A DNA stretch of 64,000 nt from JBBQXY01 sp038209195 (GTDB taxonomy: Bacteria; Chloroflexota; Ktedonobacteria; Ktedonobacterales; Ktedonobacteraceae), in NCBI GenBank assembly GCA_038209195.1, contig JBBQXY010000010.1, positions 1 through 64,000 of the forward strand, given 5' to 3'. The position numbers were made by a program, and so were the translations under genes. This document shows, in pieces, positions 32,953 to 43,117 of the stretch. Numbering within the stretch: the first letter of the stretch is position 1; each line of letters starts with the position of its first letter. Under the pieces are notes generated by a model. That model was not told the DNA's origin. It worked only from the letters and a program-made list of their open reading frames with translations, and did not search any database.

Positions 32953-33975
32953 ATGATACGTCCTCGCCATCTCGCGCACGGGGCATCTTCCCGTAAATGG
33001 TCCATACTACTACTAAGCGGCACGCTTCTCCTCCTCACGCTTCTCGTTTCAGCTTGTGGCGGTGGAGCAGGCTCAGGCACAACAAGTTCAGGGGCAGTAC
33101 ATGCACCCGCATCGGGACAAGACAACGGGGCCTCTGCACCTGGTGCCACTGGTTCATCGGGGTCAGGCAGCAGTTCGGGCAAATCTTCGGGCAGTTCGCC
33201 AACGATCATCACACAATACCTGATCAAATCGTTGAAGGTCGGCATGGATGTCAAGGACACGACGAAGGCCGTCGATGAGATCCAGACATGGATTAACAGC
33301 ACGGACCCACGTGCGACCTCCGCTGGCATCGATTATCAGCAAACGGGCGATAATCTCTATAACATCTCCATCTCGTTCTCGGTGCAGGCGACGCTTTACC
33401 CGCAGATTCAGCGTTACCTGCGCGACTATGGCGCGCAGCACGGTGGTCATTTGCTCACCTTTTCAGAGACGGTACAGGATGTCACGAACGACTTTGTAGA
33501 CACACAATCGCGCCTGACCAACCTGCGCTCCGAGCAGACACGCCTGCTTACTCTGCTGAGCCACGCCCAGGCATTGGGTGACATCATCGCCATTCAGGAC
33601 AGGTTGACCGATGTCGAGGGGCAAATCGAGAATATTGAGGCACATCTTAAAGCCCTCAATGACCAAGTAGCGTTCTACACCGTCTCGATCACACTCCAAC
33701 CAGTCTCACTTGCCACTCCTCCACCTACAACGGGCAATTGGAATATTGGGCAGGTCTTCCGTGACGCCTTTGCCTCATCCTTGGTCTTCGCACAGGCTCT
33801 GGCCGCCTTCCTGATCTGGTTGCTCGCCTACAGCCTCTATATCATTCCGGTAGCCTTACTGGTATGGTACCTGTGGCGACGATATGTACGCTCACAACAG
33901 GTATCGGCCACCCCACATTCATCGACACCTCCTACCCCTACGCCGCCAACACCAGCCACACCCGCCAGCGTGTAA
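32953..33975 (+). CDS. DUF4349-family lipoprotein
   Basis: 340 residues from ATG 32953 (AAAGGGG upstream). Lipobox LVSAC after a hydrophobic segment (residues about 15-35), then a Gly/Ser-rich linker to about 80. The DUF4349 core (LIKSLKVGMDVKDTTKAVDE, ISISFSVQATLYPQIQRYLR) is followed by a coiled coil (LTNLRSEQTRLLTLLSHAQA to IEAHLKALNDQV), one C-terminal membrane helix (LAAFLIWLLAYSLYIIPVAL) and a Thr/Pro tail. Function unknown; family members are envelope proteins. The stop lies 41 bases from the palindrome axis. Confidence 0.85.
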   Translation: MIRPRHLAHGASSRKWSILLLSGTLLLLTLLVSACGGGAGSGTTSSGAVHAPASGQDNGASAPGATGSSGSGSSSGKSSGSSPTIITQYLIKSLKVGMDVKDTTKAVDEIQTWINSTDPRATSAGIDYQQTGDNLYNISISFSVQATLYPQIQRYLRDYGAQHGGHLLTFSETVQDVTNDFVDTQSRLTNLRSEQTRLLTLLSHAQALGDIIAIQDRLTDVEGQIENIEAHLKALNDQVAFYTVSITLQPVSLATPPPTTGNWNIGQVFRDAFASSLVFAQALAAFLIWLLAYSLYIIPVALLVWYLWRRYVRSQQVSATPHSSTPPTPTPPTPATPASV

Positions 33976-34057
33976 GAACATAGCAATGGCTGGGCGGGTG
34001 AGGTGGGTGACGCTCATGAGCGTCACCCACCTCACCCGCCCAGCCATTGCTATGTTC
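33976..34057. terminator. Axis hairpin between two tail-to-tail DUF4349 copies
   Basis: These 82 bases between the two converging stop codons are self-complementary and form the centre of the giant palindrome. The core reads GACGCTCA|TGAGCGTC, flanked by GC-rich GGGTGAGGTGGGT and its complement. Other converging gene pairs here end in long perfect hairpins with 6-9 nt non-palindromic loops (18984-19044, 28935-29004). This one has no loop sequence and no A/T tract. It may be a native terminator on which a strand folded back, or a hairpin chromosome end. Confidence 0.7.
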
Positions 34058-35080
34058 TTACACGCTGGCGGGTGTGGCTGGTGTTGGCGGCGTAGGGGTA
34101 GGAGGTGTCGATGAATGTGGGGTGGCCGATACCTGTTGTGAGCGTACATATCGTCGCCACAGGTACCATACCAGTAAGGCTACCGGAATGATATAGAGGC
34201 TGTAGGCGAGCAACCAGATCAGGAAGGCGGCCAGAGCCTGTGCGAAGACCAAGGATGAGGCAAAGGCGTCACGGAAGACCTGCCCAATATTCCAATTGCC
34301 CGTTGTAGGTGGAGGAGTGGCAAGTGAGACTGGTTGGAGTGTGATCGAGACGGTGTAGAACGCTACTTGGTCATTGAGGGCTTTAAGATGTGCCTCAATA
34401 TTCTCGATTTGCCCCTCGACATCGGTCAACCTGTCCTGAATGGCGATGATGTCACCCAATGCCTGGGCGTGGCTCAGCAGAGTAAGCAGGCGTGTCTGCT
34501 CGGAGCGCAGGTTGGTCAGGCGCGATTGTGTGTCTACAAAGTCGTTCGTGACATCCTGTACCGTCTCTGAAAAGGTGAGCAAATGACCACCGTGCTGCGC
34601 GCCATAGTCGCGCAGGTAACGCTGAATCTGCGGGTAAAGCGTCGCCTGCACCGAGAACGAGATGGAGATGTTATAGAGATTATCGCCCGTTTGCTGATAA
34701 TCGATGCCAGCGGAGGTCGCACGTGGGTCCGTGCTGTTAATCCATGTCTGGATCTCATCGACGGCCTTCGTCGTGTCCTTGACATCCATGCCGACCTTCA
34801 ACGATTTGATCAGGTATTGTGTGATGATCGTTGGCGAACTGCCCGAAGATTTGCCCGAACTGCTGCCTGACCCCGATGAACCAGTGGCACCAGGTGCAGA
34901 GGCCCCGTTGTCTTGTCCCGATGCGGGTGCATGTACTGCCCCTGAACTTGTTGTGCCTGAGCCTGCTCCACCGCCACAAGCTGAAACGAGAAGCGTGAGG
35001 AGGAGAAGCGTGCCGCTTAGTAGTAGTATGGACCATTTACGGGAAGATGCCCCGTGCGCGAGATGGCGAGGACGTATCAT
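34058..35080 (-). CDS. DUF4349-family lipoprotein (mirror copy)
   Basis: Exact second copy of 32953-33975. The two copies face each other tail to tail across the axis hairpin, an arrangement created by the palindrome itself. Confidence 0.85.
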   Translation of the reverse strand: MIRPRHLAHGASSRKWSILLLSGTLLLLTLLVSACGGGAGSGTTSSGAVHAPASGQDNGASAPGATGSSGSGSSSGKSSGSSPTIITQYLIKSLKVGMDVKDTTKAVDEIQTWINSTDPRATSAGIDYQQTGDNLYNISISFSVQATLYPQIQRYLRDYGAQHGGHLLTFSETVQDVTNDFVDTQSRLTNLRSEQTRLLTLLSHAQALGDIIAIQDRLTDVEGQIENIEAHLKALNDQVAFYTVSITLQPVSLATPPPTTGNWNIGQVFRDAFASSLVFAQALAAFLIWLLAYSLYIIPVALLVWYLWRRYVRSQQVSATPHSSTPPTPTPPTPATPASV

Positions 35081-35414
35081 AGAGAAACCCCTTTGTGTAG
35101 TCATGTTCATATCAAATGAATTGAGCATACTATGTCCGCTAGTATGAACAAGCGGATGACATATAGACAAAGATCAGAAGTAAACGCTTTGTATATGGAT
35201 AAGAAGCTTACTATCTCTTCTACAGAGAGGACGATACATACCCCGTAATAGTTCCCACATGATATACGGTTCTGAAACTAACTTTCATCTCATGCGTTTA
35301 GAGGCAGCACAGATGGAAGTAGTGGGAATAGCAAGCATAAGCAGTGGGTGGTATCTTATAGGGAGATATTCCTTCTCTATTCATCGAGAAAAGAAAGCAG
35401 GGAAATAACAGACA
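35081..35414. other. Intergenic (mirror of 32619-32952)
   Basis: Same AT-rich divergent region; nothing further seen. Confidence 0.4.
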
Positions 35415-36143
35415 ATGCAAATGCGACCGTATGGCGATACCGCCAATGATGGAATGGTACAGCTTTCTTTTACGTTGCCTCTTCCCAATGGCCACCATGC
35501 TCGCGAGGTGGCACGCCGCTATGCCTTGCTCATGGGTATCAGCAATCCGCTAATCGCCCACGCTGAAAGCATTGATCCCAAATTCACCTTTTTTGTGATT
35601 TACGGTGCCTGCTCCCATATTATTGACCCGACCACGATTCTGGTCGATGAATTGGCTCACACTGAACTCGACTTTCACGAGGTGAATGAGCTAATAGAGC
35701 AGCACGTAGGGCGGCGTGTCACCGTTGTGGGGGCGGCGATAGAGAGTGACGCACACACCGTTGGCATAGACGCGATCTTTAACGCCAAGGGTTTTGCGGG
35801 AAATTATGGCTTAGAGCGCTTCCCCGCTTTTCGCGCCCTCAATCTTGGTGCGCAGGTTTCGTGTGAAGCCTTGCTGCGTCGAGCCGTGACGGAGCAGGCC
35901 GATGCAATTCTGGTGTCGCAGGTGGTGACACAAAAGAATGTCCATATCCACAATTTGACCAAATTGATCGAACTGGCCGAGGCGGAGGGCGTGCGCGAAA
36001 AGGCCCTCTTTATTGTTGGTGGGCCACGCATCTCGCACTCCTTCGCGAAAGAGCTTGGCTATGACGCTGGCTTTGGTCCCGGCAGCACGGCCCTCACCGT
36101 CGCCAGCTATATTGCCCAAGAACTGGTAGCACGCAAAGCGTAG
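35415..36143 (+). CDS. KamE-like aminomutase beta protein (mirror copy)
   Basis: Identical to 31890-32618, with the cobalamin DxHxxG motif and K125. No alpha subunit beside this copy either. Confidence 0.85.
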   Translation: MQMRPYGDTANDGMVQLSFTLPLPNGHHAREVARRYALLMGISNPLIAHAESIDPKFTFFVIYGACSHIIDPTTILVDELAHTELDFHEVNELIEQHVGRRVTVVGAAIESDAHTVGIDAIFNAKGFAGNYGLERFPAFRALNLGAQVSCEALLRRAVTEQADAILVSQVVTQKNVHIHNLTKLIELAEAEGVREKALFIVGGPRISHSFAKELGYDAGFGPGSTALTVASYIAQELVARKA

Positions 36144-36157
36144 CGGCGTGCTATTTT
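36127..36157 (+). terminator. KamE-like terminator (mirror copy)
   Basis: TAGCACGC/GCGTGCTA stem then TTTTG on the plus strand; partner of 31876-31906. Confidence 0.6.
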
Positions 36158-36165
36158 GCTATCTT

Positions 36166-36921
36166 TCACGGCACAAATGCCTCAAATACGGGAACGTCAT
36201 TGCGTGTTAGCAGTGCGAATGCGGTGCGTATGATGCGTGTTTGTAGTTCACTATCGTTTGGTTCACCGAGTGGATGACCAAGTGGATAGGGAACGAAAAG
36301 TGCTCGTGGCGGCTTGATCTTCTCTGTGATCTCGCGTAGCAGCGAAATTGAGACTGTAGTGATGCTCGCATACTCGATGGCGCGTTGAATCAGTCCCACG
36401 GACTGATTGCACATGGGTCAGACAGGCGTAAGCAACGCCACGTCGACGCCATCCGCGACCATGCGATGTGCGACCTCTGGCGCGCTTTCCTGTGTCAAGT
36501 GCCGTGGCCCCACAATCGATCCCATAAAGCTATAATGATGCGGTGCCACTGAGCCAATTTCTCCGCGCTCCTGCATCTCTCGTAAACGGTCAATTGGCAA
36601 CACCAGGTTACGGTCGCGCAGAATACCTGTCTGATCAAAGGACCAGCTCCTATGATTCATCTCTAATAACTGCGGTGAAATGTCACCAGGAAATTCGCGA
36701 AACGAACTATCGCCCATTTTGTTGTTCGTGTCAAAGGGCGGCTGGTCAGCGAGGCTTAAGCCAGACGTTGTCACCAGTGCCACACGACAGGCGGCGAGAG
36801 GCTTCTTCAGCGGTGTTACCGCATGTGAAACAGGGTCTTCTGGGCGCGGGCCATACTTGTTAAAAGGATAGCTTTTCAGAAAGAGCCGTTCAATAATCTC
36901 AATATCTTCAAACCTTGCCAC
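36166..36921 (-). CDS. GrdB-like candidate selenoprotein (mirror copy)
   Basis: Partner of 31112-31867. Read on the minus strand from 36921, the in-frame TGA is at 36418-36420. The UGA is present in both arms, so if it is an error it arose before the arms separated. Confidence 0.7.
36388..36420 (-). promoter_or_regulatory. UGA and SECIS-like hairpin (mirror copy)
   Basis: Partner of 31613-31645, with the same 9-bp stem and GTG loop on the minus strand. Confidence 0.6.
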
Positions 36922-37031
36922 GATAGTCTAGATACTCCTACTCCTGATATAATGCCATTGGAATACTATTTGCTGCGTGCTTGATTGTATCATAAATTTC
37001 CGTTATCGAAAAAATTGTTGGAGCTTCTATA

Positions 37032-38297
37032 ATGTGCAAGCGACGAAGGCATGCTCTATCATGCTTTATGGATATTTCTCATGCTCTATTGATGGTATGT
37101 TGTATTCTTGTTCTGCTGCTCTTTTCCGCATGTTCAACTTCTCCCTCTCCTCTATCGGGTGTGTCGTCAAAAAATACTACTCCTCTTGCCGTGACACATC
37201 CATCTGCACCCAAACCTGATGCGAATGACAGCCCGACAGAGGCAAGGAAACGAGCACAACTGGCAAAGGTGCAACTGCTACTGCAAGGTATGTCACTGGA
37301 TCAGAAGCTTGGGCAACTGATCCTGGTGGAATATCTAGGCAATAGTTATCAGGACAGCGGCTTGCAATACATGATTGCCCAGCAATATGTGGGCGGCTTC
37401 ATGTATCAGCAGAGCAATCATAATTTTGATGGGCCATACACTGACGCCGCTAACGTCAACACGTTCTCTCAACAGGCCATGAAGGACGCGCACATTCCCT
37501 TGCTGGTTGCGACCGACCAGGAAGGCGGCTTGGTGAATCGCTTGTATGAGTTTCATGGCCCCTTGCCATCAGCAGAGGACATGGCGGCTACGGGCAATCC
37601 GCAAACAGCGTTAGACCAAGGGACGCAGGCAGCGAAGTGGATGTTAGCGTTAGGCATCAATGCCGACCTTGCCCCTGTCGTTGATGTCCATACCGTTGAT
37701 CCCGCCGTGTTGGAGTCACGCATGTTTGGCCGCGACCCGCAAACCGTGGCCACCTACGCAGGTGCCTATCTGAACGGCTTACAGCAAAATATGGTGATTG
37801 GTTGCCTCAAGCATTTCCCTGGTTTAGGTGCTATTTCTTCCGATCCACACGCGGGCCTACCCACCGTGAATCGTAGCAAAGCCGATCTTGAGAAGATTGA
37901 TCTCGCCCCCTACAAGCTCATGATTCAGCAAGACCAGCCAGCCATGATTATGGCAACTGATGTGCTGATGCCCGCGCTCGATCCCAATCTGCCAGCGGAG
38001 TTATCTCCCCAAACGATTGGTTTGCTGCGCAGCGAATTAGGCTACGATGGCGTTGTCATCACGGATGGCCTGTACATGGGTGGCATCAGTCAACGCTGGT
38101 CGCTCAGTGAAGCTGCGGTGCTTTCTATTATTGCGGGCGACGATATCGTGGAGGGCCCATACACACCAGCGCAAGTAGCCGCCGTGGTCGCTGCCTTGAA
38201 ACTGGCCATGCAGCAAGGCCGCTTATCTCAGGCACGTGTCGATCAAGCTGTACAGCGTATTCTGCTCATGAAAATGCAGTACAACATCATCCAGTAA
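37032..38297 (+). CDS. GH3 NagZ-like lipoprotein (mirror copy)
   Basis: Identical to 29736-31001, including lipobox and KHFPG motif. Followed after 23 bases by the DUF6062 gene. Confidence 0.9.
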   Translation: MCKRRRHALSCFMDISHALLMVCCILVLLLFSACSTSPSPLSGVSSKNTTPLAVTHPSAPKPDANDSPTEARKRAQLAKVQLLLQGMSLDQKLGQLILVEYLGNSYQDSGLQYMIAQQYVGGFMYQQSNHNFDGPYTDAANVNTFSQQAMKDAHIPLLVATDQEGGLVNRLYEFHGPLPSAEDMAATGNPQTALDQGTQAAKWMLALGINADLAPVVDVHTVDPAVLESRMFGRDPQTVATYAGAYLNGLQQNMVIGCLKHFPGLGAISSDPHAGLPTVNRSKADLEKIDLAPYKLMIQQDQPAMIMATDVLMPALDPNLPAELSPQTIGLLRSELGYDGVVITDGLYMGGISQRWSLSEAAVLSIIAGDDIVEGPYTPAQVAAVVAALKLAMQQGRLSQARVDQAVQRILLMKMQYNIIQ

Positions 38298-38320
38298 CGA
38301 GCTAGAAAAAGGTGGTTGTT

Positions 38321-39022
38321 ATGCAAGAATTACAAGAAACACACGAATTTCAAGCTTTCCTTTTCGCTTGTACGCAAGAGGGTTGCCCACTTTGTCGTTT
38401 GGTAGAAGAACGAGTGCAGCGTTACCTGGATGGATGGGCCTATGAGTTATTCACGGATGTTGAAATCCGTGAAGAATTACGTCACTCACAAGGCTTCTGC
38501 CACCAACATACCTGGCAACTTGCCCGTCTCGGTGCTGCACTCCCACTCGCGCAAACGTATCAGATTGTGCTCTCTGACCTGATGGATCAACTGCAAGCAA
38601 ATGCTGATGAGCATTCTCGCCCTACATCCAATAGTTGGTTCAAGCGTCTCTTGGTGTCACGTGGGAAGCCTGCATCTTGCCCCGCCTGTCGAATCCGCGA
38701 TCAAGCTATTGTGCAAGCGGTGTACACCTTGCGCAAAGCTTTGCTTCATCCAACTGGATATGATCACATTGCCGCTTCACAAGGGTTATGTCTGCCCCAT
38801 TTTCGCCTTGCCTGCACGTCCAAGCCACAAGAGCATGCGGAGCAATGGCTCCCTTTGTTGCGTCAAGCACAACTAGGCTGTCTACAGCGGCTGGATGAGC
38901 AGCTTAGCGAATTGATTCGTAAGCACGATTATCGCTTCAAAGAAGAGGAGCATGGCGACGAGATGGTCTCGTGGAAACGAGCCGCAGGACTCGTCGCCGG
39001 AGAGGAATATCCTCTCGAGTAG
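38321..39022 (+). CDS. DUF6062-like protein (mirror copy)
   Basis: Identical to 29011-29712; same start choice with AAGGTGG upstream. Confidence 0.75.
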   Translation: MQELQETHEFQAFLFACTQEGCPLCRLVEERVQRYLDGWAYELFTDVEIREELRHSQGFCHQHTWQLARLGAALPLAQTYQIVLSDLMDQLQANADEHSRPTSNSWFKRLLVSRGKPASCPACRIRDQAIVQAVYTLRKALLHPTGYDHIAASQGLCLPHFRLACTSKPQEHAEQWLPLLRQAQLGCLQRLDEQLSELIRKHDYRFKEEEHGDEMVSWKRAAGLVAGEEYPLE

Positions 39023-39028
39023 GTTTAG

Positions 39029-39098
39029 GCCATACAAAAGGGGACACTCGGCGCATTGCTCACAGCAGCAATGCGCCGAGTGTCCCCTTTTGTATGGC
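39029..39098. terminator. 32-bp-stem bidirectional terminator (mirror copy)
   Basis: Partner of 28935-29004. The loop reads CACAGC here, the reverse complement, as expected for true inversion. Confidence 0.9.
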
Positions 39099-39135
39099 TC
39101 TCTAGATTTTGTTATACTAACCTGTTGTTATGTAC

Positions 39136-39849
39136 CTACCAACCCCAGCGTGCAACGCGGGCGTAGAGGTATTGTCTCCCCCACTGAATGGCCGCGCTCT
39201 CATCACCAGGGAAGGCCAGATCGATATGGCTATAGGTGATCGCGCCACCAGTATCCTCAGCAATGCACTGGCGATTGAAGGAACCATCACGGTTATAGAT
39301 GTTAATCAGCGTGCCGAAAGGGAATTGACTTGTATAGACGGCACAGGCACCCCAATGCGTCCACTTGCCGTCAGCCATAGGACCTTGCAGCGCATACGCC
39401 GTCACATTCACCGGAATCATCGCGCCGGATGCCGATGATGGTGTTGGTTGTTGTGGGGGAGCCGTTGGGACTATTGGAGCCGTAGGTGCTGCACTTGGCG
39501 TTCTCACAACAGAAATCGGTTGTGGCTGTATGCTTGCTGGCGTGCCCTTCTTTGTAGTCACAGGTGTATGAGTAGGTATGAACTTCCGATTATTAGCAAG
39601 GTCATCTACACCTGAGATTGACTGCATATCCGTATGTGTGTTTGCCCCATTTGTTACTTGCGCGCTAGAAAGGGCGAGGGGCATTGAGGCGGACGAAAAA
39701 TTGTGTGTGTAGGCGACGCTTGTAAGCAATGTAGTTGCTACAATGGCAATCGCTCCTGTTGCGGAAAGCACTAAAAGACGTTGTTGAGCGGGTTTCAAAG
39801 TGTTGGATACATGGTTTCGGCGTAAAAGACGACGAAAAAAGGACATCAT
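39136..39849 (-). CDS. 3D-domain cell-wall protein (mirror copy)
   Basis: Identical to 28184-28897, with signal/anchor segment, Pro/Thr linker and C-terminal 3D domain. Confidence 0.85.
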   Translation of the reverse strand: MMSFFRRLLRRNHVSNTLKPAQQRLLVLSATGAIAIVATTLLTSVAYTHNFSSASMPLALSSAQVTNGANTHTDMQSISGVDDLANNRKFIPTHTPVTTKKGTPASIQPQPISVVRTPSAAPTAPIVPTAPPQQPTPSSASGAMIPVNVTAYALQGPMADGKWTHWGACAVYTSQFPFGTLINIYNRDGSFNRQCIAEDTGGAITYSHIDLAFPGDESAAIQWGRQYLYARVARWGW

Positions 39850-39887
39850 ACCTCCTGTTAATTGTTCTTAACATACTTCTCTGGTTG

Positions 39888-40004
39888 CATGGCGCAAAAA
39901 AGCCCCTATACAAAAGCTCTTATTACTGAAGAACCCGTGTGTTGCTGATGATAAAGAGGGGAAAGCCTCTAGAGGGAGCCAATTTCGGTTGTAAGAACGC
40001 CATG
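39888..40004 (-). ncRNA. 3D-gene structured leader (mirror copy)
   Basis: Partner of 28029-28145 with the CATGGCG/CGCCATG closing stem. Confidence 0.35.
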
Positions 40005-40033
40005 TCTGTTTTTCATTTTTTGATACAAGAAGG

Positions 40034-40062
40034 AGTATACTTGTTTATATTGACATATGCAA
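40034..40062 (-). promoter_or_regulatory. 3D-gene promoter (mirror copy)
   Basis: TTGCAT-N17-TATACT on the minus strand; partner of 27971-27999, within the 411-base divergent region 39850-40260. Confidence 0.6.
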
Positions 40063-40260
40063 ATGAATGTAACATTGCTAGGACGATAGTACTGTATCGT
40101 GTATCTTCGATCTTGTTACGTCTAAGAAAACAGGCATTCGCATTCTCAGTGGTGGTAAGTATATAATGGAACGGCGTTTGCTGAATATGCAGGTCAATGT
40201 TGACCATGGCTCTTCGTCGAGAGGGCCTGTCTTTTCTATAAAGTAAAAAGGAAGAACACC

Positions 40261-41463
40261 ATGCCAGAAGCTGTTATTGTTGCCACCGCTCGTAGCCCAA
40301 TTGGACGCGCTATGAAGGGGTCATTAGTTGAGTGTAGGCCCGATGAACTCGCAGCGGCTATTGTCAGGGCGGCCCTTGCCAAGGTGCCACAACTCGATCC
40401 CAGTACCGTGCAAGACTTGATGCTAGGCTGTGGCGAGCCTGCGGGTGAGTCTGGCTTTAATATGGCAAGAGTTGTGGCTATTCTGGCGGGCATGCCAGAT
40501 GTGCCGGGTGTAACCGTCAATCGCTATTGTTCCTCCTCGTTGCAGACGATTCGCATGGCCTTTCATGCCATCAAAGCTGGTGAGGGTGATGTCTTTATAG
40601 CGGCAGGCGTTGAGACTGTAAGCCGCTTTACAAACGGCATGGCCGATATTGGCCCCCATAATAGCATCTTTGCTGAGGCCGAGGCGCGCACCAAAGAGGA
40701 TGCTCAAGGTGCTACCTTGTGGCAACCACCAACTGGTTTGCCTGATATCTACATTTCAATGGGGCAGACCGCCGAAAATGTGCGTCTGGCCGAGAACGTG
40801 TCGCGCCGTGAGATGGACGAGTTCGCCGCCCTTTCGCAGCAGCGAGCCGTACAATCGCAGCAGAACGGCTTCTTTCAGCGTGAGATTACGCCCATTACCA
40901 CACCAAGTGGGAAGGTGGTAAGTAAAGATGATGGCCCACGTGCTGGCACCACAGCGGAGAAACTCGCCACCTTGCAGCCTGTCTTCCGCCCCAACGGCGA
41001 AGTAACTGCTGGCAACTCCTGTCCACTCAATGACGGTGCCGCCGCGGTGATCATCATGAGCGAGAGCAAGGCGCGTGAACTGGGCCTCACACCTTTAGCG
41101 CGCATCATCGCTAGTGGTGTTTCCGGTTTGAACCCTGAGATCATGGGTTTAGGGCCGATAGAAGCCTGTCGGCAGGCTCTCAAGCGTGCTAACAAGACGA
41201 TTGATGATATTGATCTGGTTGAGATTAATGAAGCGTTCGCCGCGCAGGTGATTCCTTCAGCGAAGCACCTGGGCATTCCCTGGGATAAGCTCAACGTCAA
41301 TGGCGGCGCGATCGCCCTCGGTCATCCATATGGCATGACAGGTGCGCGTATCATGACCACGCTCATCAACGGTTTGCAAACGGCAGATAAAACATTCGGC
41401 ATGGAGTCGATGTGTGTTGGCGGCGGCCAAGGCATGGCCATGATTATCGAACGCCTCAGCTAG
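40261..41463 (+). CDS. Thiolase (mirror copy)
   Basis: Identical to 26570-27772 (C90, HPYGMTGAR His, CVGGGQG Cys). Heads the acyl-CoA operon on this arm. Confidence 0.94.
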   Translation: MPEAVIVATARSPIGRAMKGSLVECRPDELAAAIVRAALAKVPQLDPSTVQDLMLGCGEPAGESGFNMARVVAILAGMPDVPGVTVNRYCSSSLQTIRMAFHAIKAGEGDVFIAAGVETVSRFTNGMADIGPHNSIFAEAEARTKEDAQGATLWQPPTGLPDIYISMGQTAENVRLAENVSRREMDEFAALSQQRAVQSQQNGFFQREITPITTPSGKVVSKDDGPRAGTTAEKLATLQPVFRPNGEVTAGNSCPLNDGAAAVIIMSESKARELGLTPLARIIASGVSGLNPEIMGLGPIEACRQALKRANKTIDDIDLVEINEAFAAQVIPSAKHLGIPWDKLNVNGGAIALGHPYGMTGARIMTTLINGLQTADKTFGMESMCVGGGQGMAMIIERLS

Positions 41464-41499
41464 TGACTTAAAAAGAGGCTAGCAAAGGAGCATTGATTC

Positions 41500-42999
41500 A
41501 TGTCGCAAATACTGTCAAAGACGCAGGATTATGGGCTGTATATCGGCGGAAAATATGTACAGCCAGATGGTGCCTCACGTTTGCCCGTGAGCAATCCCGC
41601 TACAGGTGAGACGTGGGCTACCATTGTGAGTGCAAGGGCGCAAGACGTGGATGACGCGGTGCGGGCTGCGAAAACAGCCTTCGATACAACATGGTCAAAG
41701 ACATCACCCGCTACCCGCATGCGCCTCCTGCACCGTCTGGCCGATGTGATCGAGTCGCGGGCACGTGAACTGGCGGAGCTTGAGGTGCAAGACAATGGGA
41801 AACTGCTCCGCGAGATGTACACCCAGCTCAAGGCCATCCCCGGTTGGTACCGTTATTATGCTGGCTTGGCAGACAAAATCCAAGGTGACACCATTCCACA
41901 CGAAAAAGCTAGTCTCTTCAACTATACCGTGCGCGAGCCTTATGGTGTCGTTGCCTGTATCACCCCCTGGAACTCGCCGCTGCTGCTCGGCACATTTACC
42001 CTTGCCCCAGCTCTTGCCGCTGGCAATACGGTTGTCGTGAAGCCGAGCGAACATGCCTCGGTCTCTACCTTAGAGTTTGCGCGTTGCTTTGAGGAGGCTG
42101 GCTTCCCTCCTGGCGTCTTCAATGTCGTAACGGGTCTGGGTTTGCCTGCTGGTGATACGCTGGCACGCCATAAAAGTGTTGGTGTCGTAGTTTTCACGGG
42201 TAGCGGTCCGGCTGGTGCCAGTGTCGCTGCCGCCGCTGTGGGGCACTACGCCGAGATTGTGCTTGAACTGGGTGGCAAGTCGCCCAATATTCTTTTTGAG
42301 GATGCCCCTCTGGATGCCGCCGTTGCTGGCATTCTGTCAGGTATCTTTGCTGCCTCTGGTCAGACGTGTATTGCAGGTTCGCGTGCATTGGTGCAACGGC
42401 CCATCTATAACGAGGTGTTGCGACGCTTGGAAGAACGCGTGCGCCAAATTCGTATTGGCGATCCTTTGCTGGACGAGACGGAGATGGGTCCCATCGCCAA
42501 CGAGTCACAGTATCGTAAGGTTCTCTCCTACTTTGACGTGGCAAAGGCAGATGGGGCACGTGTCGTCACGGGTGCCCAGAAGTCAAGCAGCGCGGAGCTA
42601 CAAAATGGCCTGTTTGTCGAGCCTACCATTCTCGCTGATGTGCGCAATGACATGCGTATCGCACGTGAAGAGGTGTTTGGTCCGGTGCTGGCCCTCATCC
42701 CGTTTGATCACGACGATGAAGCCATCGCCCTCGCTAACGATACCGAGTATGGCTTGGCCGCGGGTATATGGACCACGAGCCTGACACGGGCACACAAGGT
42801 AGCGCGTCAACTGCAAGCTGGCACCGTCTGGATCAACACCTACCGCTTCCTTTCGCCCACCATGCCCTTCGGTGGCTACAAGTCTAGCGGCTTGGGTCGT
42901 GAGAACGGCATTGAGGCGATGAAAGAGTTTACCCAGGTCAAGAGTGTCTGGATCGAAACAGAGCCAGTTGCGGGCGATCCTTTTTCAATCAAGCTCTAA
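41500..42999 (+). CDS. Aldehyde dehydrogenase (mirror copy)
   Basis: Identical to 25034-26533, with catalytic Glu and Cys intact. Confidence 0.94.
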   Translation: MSQILSKTQDYGLYIGGKYVQPDGASRLPVSNPATGETWATIVSARAQDVDDAVRAAKTAFDTTWSKTSPATRMRLLHRLADVIESRARELAELEVQDNGKLLREMYTQLKAIPGWYRYYAGLADKIQGDTIPHEKASLFNYTVREPYGVVACITPWNSPLLLGTFTLAPALAAGNTVVVKPSEHASVSTLEFARCFEEAGFPPGVFNVVTGLGLPAGDTLARHKSVGVVVFTGSGPAGASVAAAAVGHYAEIVLELGGKSPNILFEDAPLDAAVAGILSGIFAASGQTCIAGSRALVQRPIYNEVLRRLEERVRQIRIGDPLLDETEMGPIANESQYRKVLSYFDVAKADGARVVTGAQKSSSAELQNGLFVEPTILADVRNDMRIAREEVFGPVLALIPFDHDDEAIALANDTEYGLAAGIWTTSLTRAHKVARQLQAGTVWINTYRFLSPTMPFGGYKSSGLGRENGIEAMKEFTQVKSVWIETEPVAGDPFSIKL

Positions 43000-43117
43000 A
43001 TAGTCTTTGATTGCGTCACTAGATTCTTGTCCTTACATGAGCTTGGAAAAAATACAAAGTAATGTCCATTTACCTGCCTCCTTTTGCCTAAAAATGATAC
43101 ACGAAGAGGAAAAATGC

